Positions 31,059 through 40,235 of a DNA stretch of 64,000 bases are shown piece after piece. The notes below the pieces were generated by a model. That model saw only the letters and a list, made by a program, of their open reading frames with translations. It ran no database searches and had not been told where the DNA came from. Position 1 is the stretch's first letter, and every line of letters starts with the position of its first letter. Source of the stretch: Candidatus Endolissoclinum faulkneri L5 (GTDB lineage Bacteria; Pseudomonadota; Alphaproteobacteria; Thalassobaculales; Thalassobaculaceae). The stretch is from the NCBI RefSeq assembly GCF_000510265.1, contig NZ_CP006745.1, positions 1,075,654 to 1,139,653 on the forward strand. Reading direction: 5' to 3'. A program made the position numbers and the translations under genes.

Positions 31059-31562
31059 CTAACTTGCCTGATTGGATCTCTTACGAGGATTCACCTCGCT
31101 TAAGCGGGATCCGCTACCTATTCCACCTGACTGGAACATAAAACGACTCATCATCTGAACAAAATCAATAGCTTCTTGAGTTATTTCGATCCTTTCACCA
31201 GGCTTAAGTATCTTCTTATCGCCCCCAGGCACCAGATTAACATAATTATTACCGAATAATCCATCAATGGAAATAGCAGCGCTAGTATCTACAGGAAGTT
31301 TAATTGAATTGTTAATACTCAAAGTAACTTTTGCTAAATAGGTCTTTGAATCCAAAGATTGCCTCGATACGGTACCGATTTTAAGCCCAGAAATACGAAC
31401 ATCGCTACCTGGCTTTAGCCCTCCTACAGTAGTGAAATGAGCAATGACATCATATTCATTTCTGGTGCTGAATTGCGAAACGGTATATACATAGAATAGA
31501 AACATTCCAGCAATGGCTAAAACGATCGCTCCCATCAAAGTTTCAACTACATATTTACTCAA
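31059..31562 (-). CDS. mlaD: Outer-membrane lipid asymmetry protein MlaD
   Basis: This is the inner-membrane-anchored MCE-domain subunit of the Mla phospholipid transporter. The preferred start is the TTG at 31562: AGGA lies nine bases upstream and the product then begins SKYVVETLMGAIVLAIAG, the usual family opening with one transmembrane helix. A TTG at 31586 abutting the NDUFA12 stop is the alternative. The MCE domain spans about residues 30 to 120 (YDVIAHFTTVGGLKPGSDVRISG, VTLSINNSIKLP, SIDGLFGNNYVNLVPGGD). The protein has 167 residues. No mlaE, mlaF or mlaC is nearby, as is usual in Alphaproteobacteria where mlaD sits with ndufA12. It is probably co-transcribed with that gene. Confidence 0.9.
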   Translation of the reverse strand: MSKYVVETLMGAIVLAIAGMFLFYVYTVSQFSTRNEYDVIAHFTTVGGLKPGSDVRISGLKIGTVSRQSLDSKTYLAKVTLSINNSIKLPVDTSAAISIDGLFGNNYVNLVPGGDKKILKPGERIEITQEAIDFVQMMSRFMFQSGGIGSGSRLSEVNPRKRSNQAS

Positions 31563-31586
31563 TGGATCATTTTCCTGCCAAATCAA

Positions 31587-31946
31587 TCAATCGGGGGTCC
31601 ATGCTTCGTAATCTCCTGTTGCTTTATCGCGCTTACCAGCCTTTAAAAGGTGGCCTTGTGGGCGATAGGCATAGAGTGTGCCAGTAAGATTTGGAACATG
31701 TTTCTTCTGCCAAGCAAAGCGACATGAATCGTTACCATCGGGCACATCATCGGTAACATGATGTAGCCAGTGATGCCAATTCGGTGGAATTTTAGATGCT
31801 TCTACAAGACCATTATAGATAACCCACCTCATCTCGCGACCATTCCGCAAAGCACCGCGGCAGTGGATATAATATTTGTTACCATAAATATCTTTGCCAA
31901 CAAATTTGCCATTTATAAATGTATAAATCCTCATTTCAAATTTCAT
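31587..31946 (-). CDS. NDUFA12-like accessory subunit of NADH:ubiquinone oxidoreductase
   Basis: This 119-residue homologue of the mitochondrial B17.2 (NDUFA12) subunit attaches to complex I and is restricted to Alphaproteobacteria and mitochondria. Diagnostic stretches: GKDIYGNKYY near 18, RWVIYNGLVEASKIPPNWH near 41 to 59, WLHHVTDD and the C-terminal PNLTGTLYAYRPQGHL near 88 to 103. This is a strong taxonomic marker and implies a proton-pumping complex I encoded elsewhere. Its TGA stop is followed within a few bases by the possible TTG starts of mlaD, so the pair forms an operon. Confidence 0.92.
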   Translation of the reverse strand: MKFEMRIYTFINGKFVGKDIYGNKYYIHCRGALRNGREMRWVIYNGLVEASKIPPNWHHWLHHVTDDVPDGNDSCRFAWQKKHVPNLTGTLYAYRPQGHLLKAGKRDKATGDYEAWTPD

Positions 31947-33474
31947 TGTTCAGCCTTAATTAGCATATTAGTTAGCATATTAGATTATAATTATCCCTAA
32001 GCACTTTCGTAAATTCGATATAATTTTTGGTAGTGATAATTTAGTTTAGTAACTTAACCAAAGCTACTAAACATTAAACTTAACAATTAAAATAATACCT
32101 AAAATACACCAAAATATAAGCAAATTAACGAACAGATAAAAACTAACGGCTCGATAATAGACTATAGTTATTTTACTTAAATAAACAGCACAAACTTAAA
32201 CATTATTTTATAACAAGCACTATGTCATATAAAAACATTCGAAGCTAGAAAACTTTCACAAAAACCTATATTCACCACAGAATACTCCATCACTTAAAGA
32301 ATAATATAGCATTATAAATCGCAATTTATAATGCGTAAAAATATTCTAGCAGAAGAATATTCCTCGAAAATAACAGTAGCTGAGCTCTTGATAAGCTAGT
32401 ATAAAGTAAAAACTAAGGTTACAAAGATAGCATCCAATTTATCTTTCTATAGAGGCATAGAATACTAAATTTAAGTACTGCCAGCAAATACAATAAAATA
32501 TTTACAAATTCACTAAGAATTAATTAAAAATTATTAGAAATAGAATACTAAACTAGTAGTGTGTTAGAGATAATCTAAAAATTAATTCGTCGAAAGTAAT
32601 TTCGAATATTTATTTGTTTTCGTCAAATATCAATCAACCTTGTTTATGCAATAAAGAATCTTTTTTCACTTCTTTGTAGGCAGACCAAATAATTCTTTAA
32701 ATTTCCAGCAAATCTTTTTGACGACTATCGACAAAAATTTTTACACAGGCTTGGCAAGACTTAAACAATAAAGCTGAGCGTCTAGGCCAAGTGGTCAATT
32801 GCAGTTTCGATCCGTAAACATAATCTAAATGGCTGTATCAATTGAGTAAAATACGCTTGCTATACAAAGATTACGTTTAATTTTATTCCAATTCAATAAA
32901 ATATTGAACAAAATATTGAACTAAGAACAGAATAATTAATCTATTAATATTAGTGCCAATAATCCTTAAGATTTGCAAAGCAAATTATACTTAAAATTTA
33001 CACTCTAACTAAATTATCTGAATGTATTAATATCTTAAGCCTAGAAAAGCAATAAAAAATTAACAATTATTACGGCCAAATAAATGTTTGGAAATTCTAC
33101 CGGTGAAAAATAAATAAAACACAGTAGAATAATAGATAAGATATCTGAAATATATTAAAAACTAATTGAATGTAACTAAAGATTAACATAAGCAAAATAT
33201 TATATCAAATCAAAATACCGTATCTTGCTTACATTACTCCAACTTAGTTAATGCAGATAAATAGCATTACAGTCACTATCTCGTACTGACGGCTAAAATG
33301 ATTGCTCTATCTTAATAAATTATTTTATGTACATAATGATCGTATCAAAGCATTCACTTAAATTGAAGTATAAAATCTAGCTCTAATCAAAACTGCTTGC
33401 ACCTAGCTCATTAAAAAAATTACCAGTTGGAAAAATGAGCAAAGAATCCAATTATTCATATAAAAACAACTACT
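31947..33474. other. Gene-free AT-rich spacer upstream of the tRNA-Leu genes
   Basis: No gene is recognised in 1.5 kb. It contains the 11-bp perfect hairpin at 32309-32334, an 8-bp hairpin right after it (AATATTCT/AGAATATT near 32340), and a 12-base direct repeat near 32889-32914. Confidence 0.55.
32309..32334. repeat. Perfect inverted repeat, 11-bp arms, 4-base loop
   Basis: Arms 32309-32319 and 32324-32334 are exact complements around CGCA. No gene end is nearby. Confidence 0.85.
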
Positions 33475-33562
33475 TGGTGCCCCCGGTTCGACTCGAACGA
33501 ACAATTTCTTGCGAAAAACAGATTTTGAGTCTGTCGCGTATACCATATTCCGCCACGGGGGC
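33475..33562 (-). tRNA. tRNA-Leu (anticodon CAA)
   Basis: The minus strand folds into a full class II cloverleaf: acceptor GCCCCCG/CGGGGGC, D arm GCGG...CGC, anticodon stem ACAGA/TCTGT with loop CTCAAAA, long variable arm with a TTTC-GCAA-GAAA stem, and T arm GTTCG-TTCGAGT-CGAAC. The 3' CCA is encoded (33475-33477). It decodes UUG. Confidence 0.97.
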
Positions 33563-34476
33563 AAGAAGCTACATTCATACCATATAATTTTGGATAAGTC
33601 AATATAAATTATTAACGCTACATCACACCGAAAATTAATCCAAAATATTATTGCTAATTCTTATCAATTAAGCATGCTAGCTTATTCAAATACAATTACA
33701 GTACTCGATTGCCATATTAGTTTATGGAGTATATTGATGTACTAACACATAAAGTACTCTGAGAAGAAACGTGAATTATTCAGCAAATAATTCAAAAGCC
33801 TCTTGCGCAAGAACTATAGAAGTTAGACATAAAGCTACATAATCAAATGTACGATTTTATCAGTTAATAACTTCCATGAGTAAAATTACCTCAAACGTTT
33901 AATGGCTAATTGACTAGCACTTTACAACTATGAAAATAATAAATTACTTATCGCATTGATACACACTTTACGATTAAAAGAAATAATAATGATAACTTTA
34001 AGAAGAAACTACTAACTTATAAAATCAATCGATTAGTTTTGTATCTTTTAAAAAAATCCTATTAAACTGAGTAGGAGAATTAGTTTTTAATAAAAAAAAA
34101 TAATTGTTTAGTTACACTAAAGACAACTAAATGAAAAATTCGAAGCGGACTACCTAAAAACTTAAAATTAAAGTCAGCAATTATACTCCAGACAAATCAA
34201 AGCCTGTCTCTTAGCTATGAGAGAATAAAAATATTTATATCTTTTCCGTATAGGCTATTAAGTTACAATATAAGTTTATGAATCATAAAAGTATTTAAAA
34301 AATTTTATTGACTTGCTTATCAAGCAGAATCTTTTTAAAAATACTAAGTAGCAATAAAAAATTATTTATTATTTAATAATTATGAAAACAAAAAAACTAT
34401 ACTATAAATGAACTTAATCTAATGTTTTATTATAATAAATTTAAACGAGTACGACATTAGATTATTTTTTGTTGTT
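33563..34476. other. Gene-free spacer between the two tRNA-Leu genes
   Basis: No gene or strong hairpin is recognised in 914 AT-rich bases. Confidence 0.55.
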
Positions 34477-34560
34477 TGGTGGCCCCGGAGGGACTCGAAC
34501 CCTCACGCCAAAAGCCCGCGATTTTAAGTCGCGTGCGTCTACCGATTCCGCCACGGGGCC
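34477..34560 (-). tRNA. tRNA-Leu (anticodon UAA)
   Basis: Class II cloverleaf on the minus strand: acceptor GGCCCCG/CGGGGCC, anticodon stem CGCGA/TCGCG with loop CTTAAAA, variable arm GGCTTTTGGCGT, T arm GAGGG-TTCGAGT-CCCTC, encoded CCA. It decodes UUA and UUG, frequent codons in an AT-rich genome. Confidence 0.97.
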
Positions 34561-34616
34561 GTAATATCATGCAGGCAAACCACTCGTAAGTATGTCTTAT
34601 CAATAATTTCTTTTAA

Positions 34617-34761
34617 ATCTAATTTATTCTGATTCTACCTGAATAGCATTTTGCTATGTGAAGCTTAATATATTTATATGAACATATAAATATCTAATTT
34701 ATTCTGATTCTACCTGAATAGCATTTTGCTATGTGAAGCTTAATATATTTATATGAACATA
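34617..34761. repeat. 70-bp direct duplication with 75-bp period
   Basis: The copies at 34617-34686 and 34692-34761 are identical over 70 bases, separated by 5 bases. This is the longest direct repeat in the window. Confidence 0.95.
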
Positions 34762-34768
34762 TTAATAT

Positions 34769-34812
34769 ATTATTAATAAAGATATTATTAATAAAGATAT
34801 TATTAATAAAGC
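34769..34812. repeat. Three tandem 15-bp repeats
   Basis: ATTATTAATAAAGAT is repeated, with the third copy ending in GC instead of GAT. It directly follows the 70-base duplication. Confidence 0.95.
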
Positions 34813-35215
34813 AAAAATAGAACCTAAAATCTCAATTTTCTCTAATTGGCTAGTTAATATATCATAACAAAACAACTAAGATATATATCTTACTAAGTCA
34901 AATGTACTACATTTCATATAACTAACAAAATAATTTATTGTTTTCGTCTATCTTAGAAGAAAAACTCAGTACTATCATATATGGCATTAATTATTTTTAC
35001 ATGATCAAAAATATATTGATTTATGATTATTAAAATTAAAGTAATCAAACTTATAAGATTAATAATGTATATACAATATTGTTTTTATACTAACAAAACC
35101 TTTAACTATAATAGAATACTACCGTATTTAAACAAAATTTTTTATCTATCTTCTAATAATCTTCCAAATTAACCTACTAAGATTTTTAATAAACTTAAGA
35201 TTAAAGTAAGAAATA

Positions 35216-36202
35216 ATGAATAATAAAATACATATTCCTGTGCTGTTATCTGAAGTATTGAATGCACTAGCACCTACTTCAGGGAAGTGCTATCTAGATG
35301 GTACTTTTGGGTCTGGCGGTTACACTCGAGCAATACTAGAAAAAACTGATTGTACTGTTCTTGCCATTGATCGAGATCCTGACTCAATTGCTCGTGCCAA
35401 GATCATGAAAAAAGAATTTGACTATAGAAAGGGCAAGCATCTAATCCCTTTGCAAGGCAGGTTTAGCGAAATGTATATGCTTGCTAAAAATGCTGGATAT
35501 TCTACTGTAGACGGTGTAACTCTTGATTTAGGCTTTTCTTCTATACAAATGGATGAGGCTGAACGCGGCTTTTCTTTTCGCTGCGATGGTCCACTTGATA
35601 TGCGCATGGAGAGTAGCGGGATAACAGCAGCTGATTTAGTCAACACAGCAAGCAAAAAAAAATTGTCTGATATTATTTTCTATTTAGGCGAAGAGCGTTA
35701 TGCCTGTCGCATTGTTAAAGCAATTATCAGGGCAAGGAAGATTGCTCCCATTCATAGGACAAGTCAGCTTGCAACTCTTGTCCGCCGTTCAATACCTTAT
35801 TCAGGTCATAAAAATATTGATCCTGCTACTCGTACCTTTCAAGCCTTACGCATTTATGTAAACAATGAGCTAGAAGAGCTCGAGCATGGTTTGGATGCCG
35901 CAGAACGACTGCTAGCACCAGGTGGTAAGCTTGCAGTCGTTTCCTTTCATTCACTGGAAGATCGTAAGGTAAAGCTTCTATTACGTAAACGTTCTGGACA
36001 TACTTCCAACCCATCGCGGCATAATCTAGAAGCTATTGCTGGCAATTATGCAGGGCTTTTGCCTACTTTTGCCATTACAGCAACGCAACTAATCCTTCCA
36101 AAAAAAGATGAGATCTCTCACAACCCGCGTGCTCGTTCTGCTCGTTTACGGATTGCTCATCGGACTGAAGCTTTGCCATGGCAATCACAAACAAAACAAT
36201 AA
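35216..36202 (+). CDS. rsmH: 16S rRNA (cytosine1402-N4)-methyltransferase
   Basis: RsmH (MraW) methylates C1402 in the decoding centre of 16S rRNA and is normally the second gene of the dcw cluster. The 328-residue protein has HIPVLLSEVLNAL, YLDGTFGSGGYTRAILE near 24 (SAM binding), AIDRDPDSI, DGVTLDLGFSSIQMDEAERG near 106, FRCDGPLDMRM, and the C-terminal LAVVSFHSLEDRKVK near 240. Length is normal. Usual neighbours mraZ (before) and ftsL-ftsI (after) are both missing. A 64-base perfect palindrome begins 23 bases after its stop, so it is probably a single-gene unit. Confidence 0.97.
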   Translation: MNNKIHIPVLLSEVLNALAPTSGKCYLDGTFGSGGYTRAILEKTDCTVLAIDRDPDSIARAKIMKKEFDYRKGKHLIPLQGRFSEMYMLAKNAGYSTVDGVTLDLGFSSIQMDEAERGFSFRCDGPLDMRMESSGITAADLVNTASKKKLSDIIFYLGEERYACRIVKAIIRARKIAPIHRTSQLATLVRRSIPYSGHKNIDPATRTFQALRIYVNNELEELEHGLDAAERLLAPGGKLAVVSFHSLEDRKVKLLLRKRSGHTSNPSRHNLEAIAGNYAGLLPTFAITATQLILPKKDEISHNPRARSARLRIAHRTEALPWQSQTKQ

Positions 36203-36224
36203 AATTGCTTAGCGTTTTTCTTTG

Positions 36225-36288
36225 GTTATCGATCAGTAAATAGTATTAAATAATGATCATTATTTAATACTATTTACTGATCGATAAC
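36225..36288. repeat. 64-bp perfect palindrome after rsmH
   Basis: The sequence from 36225 to 36288 is its own reverse complement, with 32-base arms and no spacer, centred on GATC at 36255-36258. Such a loopless palindrome could extrude a cruciform or form a very stable RNA hairpin just after rsmH. No T-tract follows, so it is not a classical intrinsic terminator. Confidence 0.95.
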
Positions 36289-37026
36289 TTATGATATGCA
36301 ATCCTAGCACCAATCCAACTGTGTTAATTAATAAATATTCTTAACTTAATTAGTTTTTTTAATTATCATTTCTCTTGCGATATCTACGTAACTTATATTC
36401 TTTTTAAAAAATCTACTTATTGTTAAACTGTTTTTACATATCGCCGTTACTGTATAAATTTTTATCCAATATACTATCTATTACTACACAGACCATCGCA
36501 ACCTAATGCAGATGACAATTAGTTCGCAAATTATCTAAATTTACAATACTGACTTCAAAAATTACTAGTTGATTCTTATTAAGATATACATTGGTCATGC
36601 ACCTAAAGATACTCATCTAATCGGAATAACGAACGTCCATTGTAACAAATAGATAGCAAATTCATTATACAAAAAAGATTATAACCATCCCTCACATAAG
36701 AAGCTAAATAGCATCTTAATTGGAGATTAGTGGGTAAATTCGTTTTTTTTTGCTGAACACAAATTATTGCATGCTTTATCACCGTAAGAGTAATATAGTG
36801 GGATATTTTTTAAAGTAGCTAGAAGCTAGGACATTAAAGGAATGTGCAAACTAGCAAATAAGTCATTTAGACTTACCTTAAGTAACTTTAACTTCAACAT
36901 AATTATAAACTAGCGTTATTAAGTAATACTTAATAAATTATAAATTACGATAAAATCATAAACTGTGCTATATTAAGTCGTTTATGTATTATTAAAAATT
37001 AGTAATGCTATCTTTAAAGATAGACT

Positions 37027-37049
37027 AACCACGCAAAGTGGTTAAAATT
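37027..37049 (+). terminator. Small hairpin with T-tract ahead of murE
   Basis: AACCAC-GCAAA-GTGGTT forms a 6-bp stem and is followed by AAAATTTTTT. It has the form of a weak intrinsic terminator on the plus strand but no plus-strand gene ends nearby. Confidence 0.4.
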
Positions 37050-37085
37050 TTTTACTTAAATCATTATAAATTATATAAATGGCTA

Positions 37086-37119
37086 AATAAACTGTGTACT
37101 TGAAAGTACACAGTTTATT
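37086..37119 (+). terminator. 15-bp perfect hairpin with TGAA loop ahead of murE
   Basis: Arms 37086-37100 and 37105-37119 pair perfectly around TGAA, with TCTTTGG after it. It lies 232 bases before the preferred murE start and could end read-through or be a fossil terminator of the lost upstream genes. Confidence 0.45.
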
Positions 37120-37351
37120 TCTTTGGATAATATGCTTGTAAAAAACAAGTTTTATCATTTTTACGACAATGTTATCTATTGAACAATCTGCATTATATAT
37201 ATTTGAAATATTCAAAAGTATATCGCATTATCATCTAAACCATTTATTTAACATAAAAATACAATAGCTGAGATCGTTTTGTTTATTATGAATGGTTTTA
37301 AATTTTAACTCTATCTATGATTTAATTTACCTAAATGCTGGAGGTAGAGCC

Positions 37352-38815
37352 TTGCGTCTTTCTGCTCTTATTAATTATCAAGATTTGTCTTCTATAGCAC
37401 TGATTTCAGAAGATCCAGAAATACTCGGATTAACAACAGATAGCCGTAAGATACAGCCCGGATTTTTATTTGCTGCCATACCCGGCTCTAGAGTAGACGG
37501 CCGAAACTATATACCTGAAGCTATCGCTAACGGTGCGGTAGTTGTATTAACTACACCAAATATTATTGAATGCGCAGTCGGAATACTACGCGACAAAAAC
37601 CCTCGCCGACAACTAGCTTTAATTGCCGCTCGCTTTTACGGCAAGCAGCCGAAGATATGCGTCGCTGTAACTGGTACTAACGGAAAAACCTCAGTAGCTG
37701 ATTTTACCAGACAAATATGGAATAGTGCTGGGTATTTAGCAGCATCGATCGGCACCTTAGGAATCACTATCGAAGACATCATTACCAATCCAAACTTAAC
37801 TACTCCGGACGCAGTAGAACTTCACAGGACACTGCACAATCTCGTTCAAATAAATATTAATCATGCTGTTTTAGAAGCTTCTAGTCACGGACTAGACCAG
37901 TCTAGGCTTGATGGTGTTGATATTAAAGCTGCTGCTTTTACTAATCTAACTCGCGATCATTTCGACTACCATGTCAATATTGAGGATTATCGTACAGCTA
38001 AACTTAGCTTGTTTGAAAAAGTAATGCCCCCGGGCGGGACTGCTGTAATAAACATCGATTCGCCAGAATTTAATAATTTCTGTGAGGCAGCAAAGCATAA
38101 TCAACACAAGATTTTATCCTACGGAATGCGTCCGAGTGCCAGATTGCGTATCATTAGACAAAGGATCCAATCGAACGGCCAAGAAGTAGAAATTACTATT
38201 GATGGAAATTACTATTTGATTAAAATGGCCCTGCTTGGTAATTTCCAAGCTTGGAATGCTCTATGCGCCTTGGGTCTAGCGATAAGTAGCGGTACGCCAA
38301 TAAGACTGGCTTTAGAAGCCTTGCCTTTTTTAACCAGCGTACGTGGACGCTTAGAGCGAGTAGCAGTACTAGAAAATGAAGCTACAATTTATGTCGACTA
38401 CGCTCATACTTCAGATGCCCTGAGAACGGTTTTGCAAGCAATGCGGCCTCATACAAGTGGGAAACTATGGTGTATATTGGGCTGTGGTGGCGATCGTGAT
38501 CCTGGGAAACGATCAATAATGGGTGCTACTGCTGGCGAATACGCTGACCGAACAATCATTACTGATGATAATCCTCGTTCCGAGGACCCGGCCAGTATTC
38601 GGGCCGCCATTCTTGCAGCCTGCAAGAATGGCGTAGAAATTGCTGACCGTCGTACTGCAATATACGAGACTATTGCCCAACTCGATACTGGGGACGTACT
38701 AATAATAGCCGGAAAAGGTCATGAGAATGTACAGGAGATTAACGGGATAAAATATTCATTAAATGAGTCATACATTGTTCGTGATGCAATTGCCGCACAA
38801 AAGTATTTAGGATGA
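37352..38815 (+). CDS. murE: UDP-MurNAc-tripeptide synthetase
   Basis: MurE adds the third amino acid, meso-diaminopimelate in Gram-negatives, to UDP-MurNAc-dipeptide. The start is taken as the TTG at 37352: an excellent GGAGGTAGAG site lies just upstream and the product then opens MRLSALI like other MurE proteins. An ATG 60 bases earlier (37292) has no site. The 487-residue protein shows TTDSRKIQPGFLF, the ATP loop TGTNGKTSVADF near 110, the TTPDA substrate motif, LEASSHGLDQSRLDGV, YVDYAHTSDAL and DNPRSEDP near 410, a sequence associated with meso-DAP specificity. The stop overlaps the murF ATG (ATGA). A perfect 13-bp inverted repeat lies inside it at 38605-38633. Confidence 0.96.
   Translation: MRLSALINYQDLSSIALISEDPEILGLTTDSRKIQPGFLFAAIPGSRVDGRNYIPEAIANGAVVVLTTPNIIECAVGILRDKNPRRQLALIAARFYGKQPKICVAVTGTNGKTSVADFTRQIWNSAGYLAASIGTLGITIEDIITNPNLTTPDAVELHRTLHNLVQININHAVLEASSHGLDQSRLDGVDIKAAAFTNLTRDHFDYHVNIEDYRTAKLSLFEKVMPPGGTAVINIDSPEFNNFCEAAKHNQHKILSYGMRPSARLRIIRQRIQSNGQEVEITIDGNYYLIKMALLGNFQAWNALCALGLAISSGTPIRLALEALPFLTSVRGRLERVAVLENEATIYVDYAHTSDALRTVLQAMRPHTSGKLWCILGCGGDRDPGKRSIMGATAGEYADRTIITDDNPRSEDPASIRAAILAACKNGVEIADRRTAIYETIAQLDTGDVLIIAGKGHENVQEINGIKYSLNESYIVRDAIAAQKYLG
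38605..38633. repeat. Perfect 13-bp inverted repeat inside murE
   Basis: Arms 38605-38617 and 38621-38633 pair exactly around GCC, within the codons just after the DNPRSEDP motif. It would fold in the mRNA and in single-stranded DNA. Confidence 0.92.
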
Positions 38816-40206
38816 GTGCCCTATGGACACGTACCGCGGCCACTGAGGCGACCAAAGCTCAGGTATTCGGGAACGATTGGTTTGCTTATGGAATAAGTAT
38901 CGACAGTCGTAAAATTAAAATAGGTGATATTTTTATTGCACTACCTGGAAAACGTGTGGACGGTCATCAGTTTGTCATCTCTGCCCTGAATGCAGGCGCT
39001 TCTGCCGCTCTGGTCTCACATGTACCAAGTGGCCTAGATAATGCGCCTTTGTTAGTAGTAAAGGATGTCTTCGAAGCGCTGAAAAATTTAGCACACATGG
39101 CGCGAGCACGCTCTCATGCTCGAATAATCGCTGTAACCGGCAGCATCGGTAAAACTACGACCAAGGAAATGCTAGCCAGTATGCTTAGTGCACATGGAAA
39201 AACCATAGCCAGCGTTGGCAATCTAAACAATTCTATAGGCGCCCCAATATCCTTAGCTCGCTTACCGGCAGATTGCGATTTTGCAGTGTTTGAACTTGGT
39301 ATGAACCATGCCAATGAAATTAGACCTCTGGCCCAAATGATAGCGCCGCACGCTGCTATCATAACTAATGTTGAACCCGTGCATACTGAGTTTTTTGATA
39401 GCATCAACGATATTGCTGACTCCAAAGCTGAAATCATGGAAGGACTTCTACCTGGCGGAGTGATCGTCTTGAATGCTGATAACAATAGCTTTGTAAGATT
39501 AAGCAAAAGAGCTCAAGCGCTATGCATAAATCGAATCGTTACTTTTGGGCATAGTGCAATCTGCGATATACGTAGTATAAAAATTGAAACTTTTAGCGAT
39601 GGTACAAAAGTAATTGCTAGTGTAGAAGGTAAAGAAATTAACTGGACAGTCAGATGCATCGGTCGTCACTGGGGCTTGAATAGCCTTGGAGCTATTGCCG
39701 TCCTTCATGCCTTAGATCTTTCATTTGTACCATTACTCAACCAATTATCTGTATTTTCACCCATAAGTGGTCGAGGTAATCAGGTAATGATTCATACTAT
39801 AGATAACGGCACTGCTTTATTGATCGACGAAACCTATAATGCTAACCCGAAAAGTATGCGAATAGCGTTGTCTGTATTTGCTGTAACCCAAGGAAAGCGT
39901 AAAATTGTGGTACTAGGTGATATGCTAGAGCTAGGTACCATATCCGCGATTGCACATGTTAACTTAAAAAATGCTATTGAGGAGATAAAACCAGACTTAA
40001 TCTACTTATGCGGAGACGCCATGTCGTATTTACGTGACGCCTTGGGTAGAGAGCGAATAACCTTATGGACTAAGACAGCCAACGCACTTGCAAAATCAGT
40101 CGCAAATAACATAATGAATGGTGATGTAATTCTGATAAAAGGGGCTTTTGCAATGGGTATGCAAGAGATTGTATCTACTCTTAAAAGTAAGAGAAAGATT
40201 TTGTAG
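38812..40206 (+). CDS. murF: UDP-MurNAc-tripeptide:D-Ala-D-Ala ligase
   Basis: MurF joins D-Ala-D-Ala to the UDP-MurNAc-tripeptide, completing the cytoplasmic pentapeptide. The 464-residue protein shows SIDSRKIKIGDIFIALPG near 28, the ATP loop VTGSIGKTTTKEML near 105, ELGMNHANEIR, TNVEPVHTEFF, and the later DETYNANPKSM near 345 and VLGDMLELG near 368. All are canonical for the Mur ligase fold. The start overlaps the murE stop by four bases and mraY follows after 29 bases, so murE-murF-mraY-murD read as one operon. Confidence 0.96.
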   Translation: MSALWTRTAATEATKAQVFGNDWFAYGISIDSRKIKIGDIFIALPGKRVDGHQFVISALNAGASAALVSHVPSGLDNAPLLVVKDVFEALKNLAHMARARSHARIIAVTGSIGKTTTKEMLASMLSAHGKTIASVGNLNNSIGAPISLARLPADCDFAVFELGMNHANEIRPLAQMIAPHAAIITNVEPVHTEFFDSINDIADSKAEIMEGLLPGGVIVLNADNNSFVRLSKRAQALCINRIVTFGHSAICDIRSIKIETFSDGTKVIASVEGKEINWTVRCIGRHWGLNSLGAIAVLHALDLSFVPLLNQLSVFSPISGRGNQVMIHTIDNGTALLIDETYNANPKSMRIALSVFAVTQGKRKIVVLGDMLELGTISAIAHVNLKNAIEEIKPDLIYLCGDAMSYLRDALGRERITLWTKTANALAKSVANNIMNGDVILIKGAFAMGMQEIVSTLKSKRKIL

Positions 40207-40235
40207 AAATGCGGCATTAAAATAATAACCACAAT

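Larger units (their letters stand above)
34561..35215. other. Repeat-rich spacer upstream of rsmH, site of missing mraZ
   Basis: A full dcw cluster begins with mraZ just ahead of rsmH. No mraZ is found. Instead the spacer contains a 70-base duplication (34617-34761) and a triple 15-base repeat (34769-34812). Confidence 0.6.
36203..37351. other. Non-coding gap where ftsL and ftsI normally lie
   Basis: In a standard dcw cluster rsmH is followed by ftsL and ftsI and then murE. Here about 1.15 kb of AT-rich DNA holds no frame with penicillin-binding-protein motifs (no SxxK, SxN or KTG context). It holds the 64-base palindrome at 36225-36288 and two terminator-like hairpins at 37027-37049 and 37086-37119. 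The gap is shorter than ftsI alone. Confidence 0.75.

Noticed and set aside
34561-34812. Repeat block near the tRNA-Leu gene, considered as a CRISPR array or an integration site
   Set aside because: There are only two long copies with a 5-base gap and three AT-rich 15-mers, no regular spacers, no cas genes, no integrase and no duplicated tRNA end.
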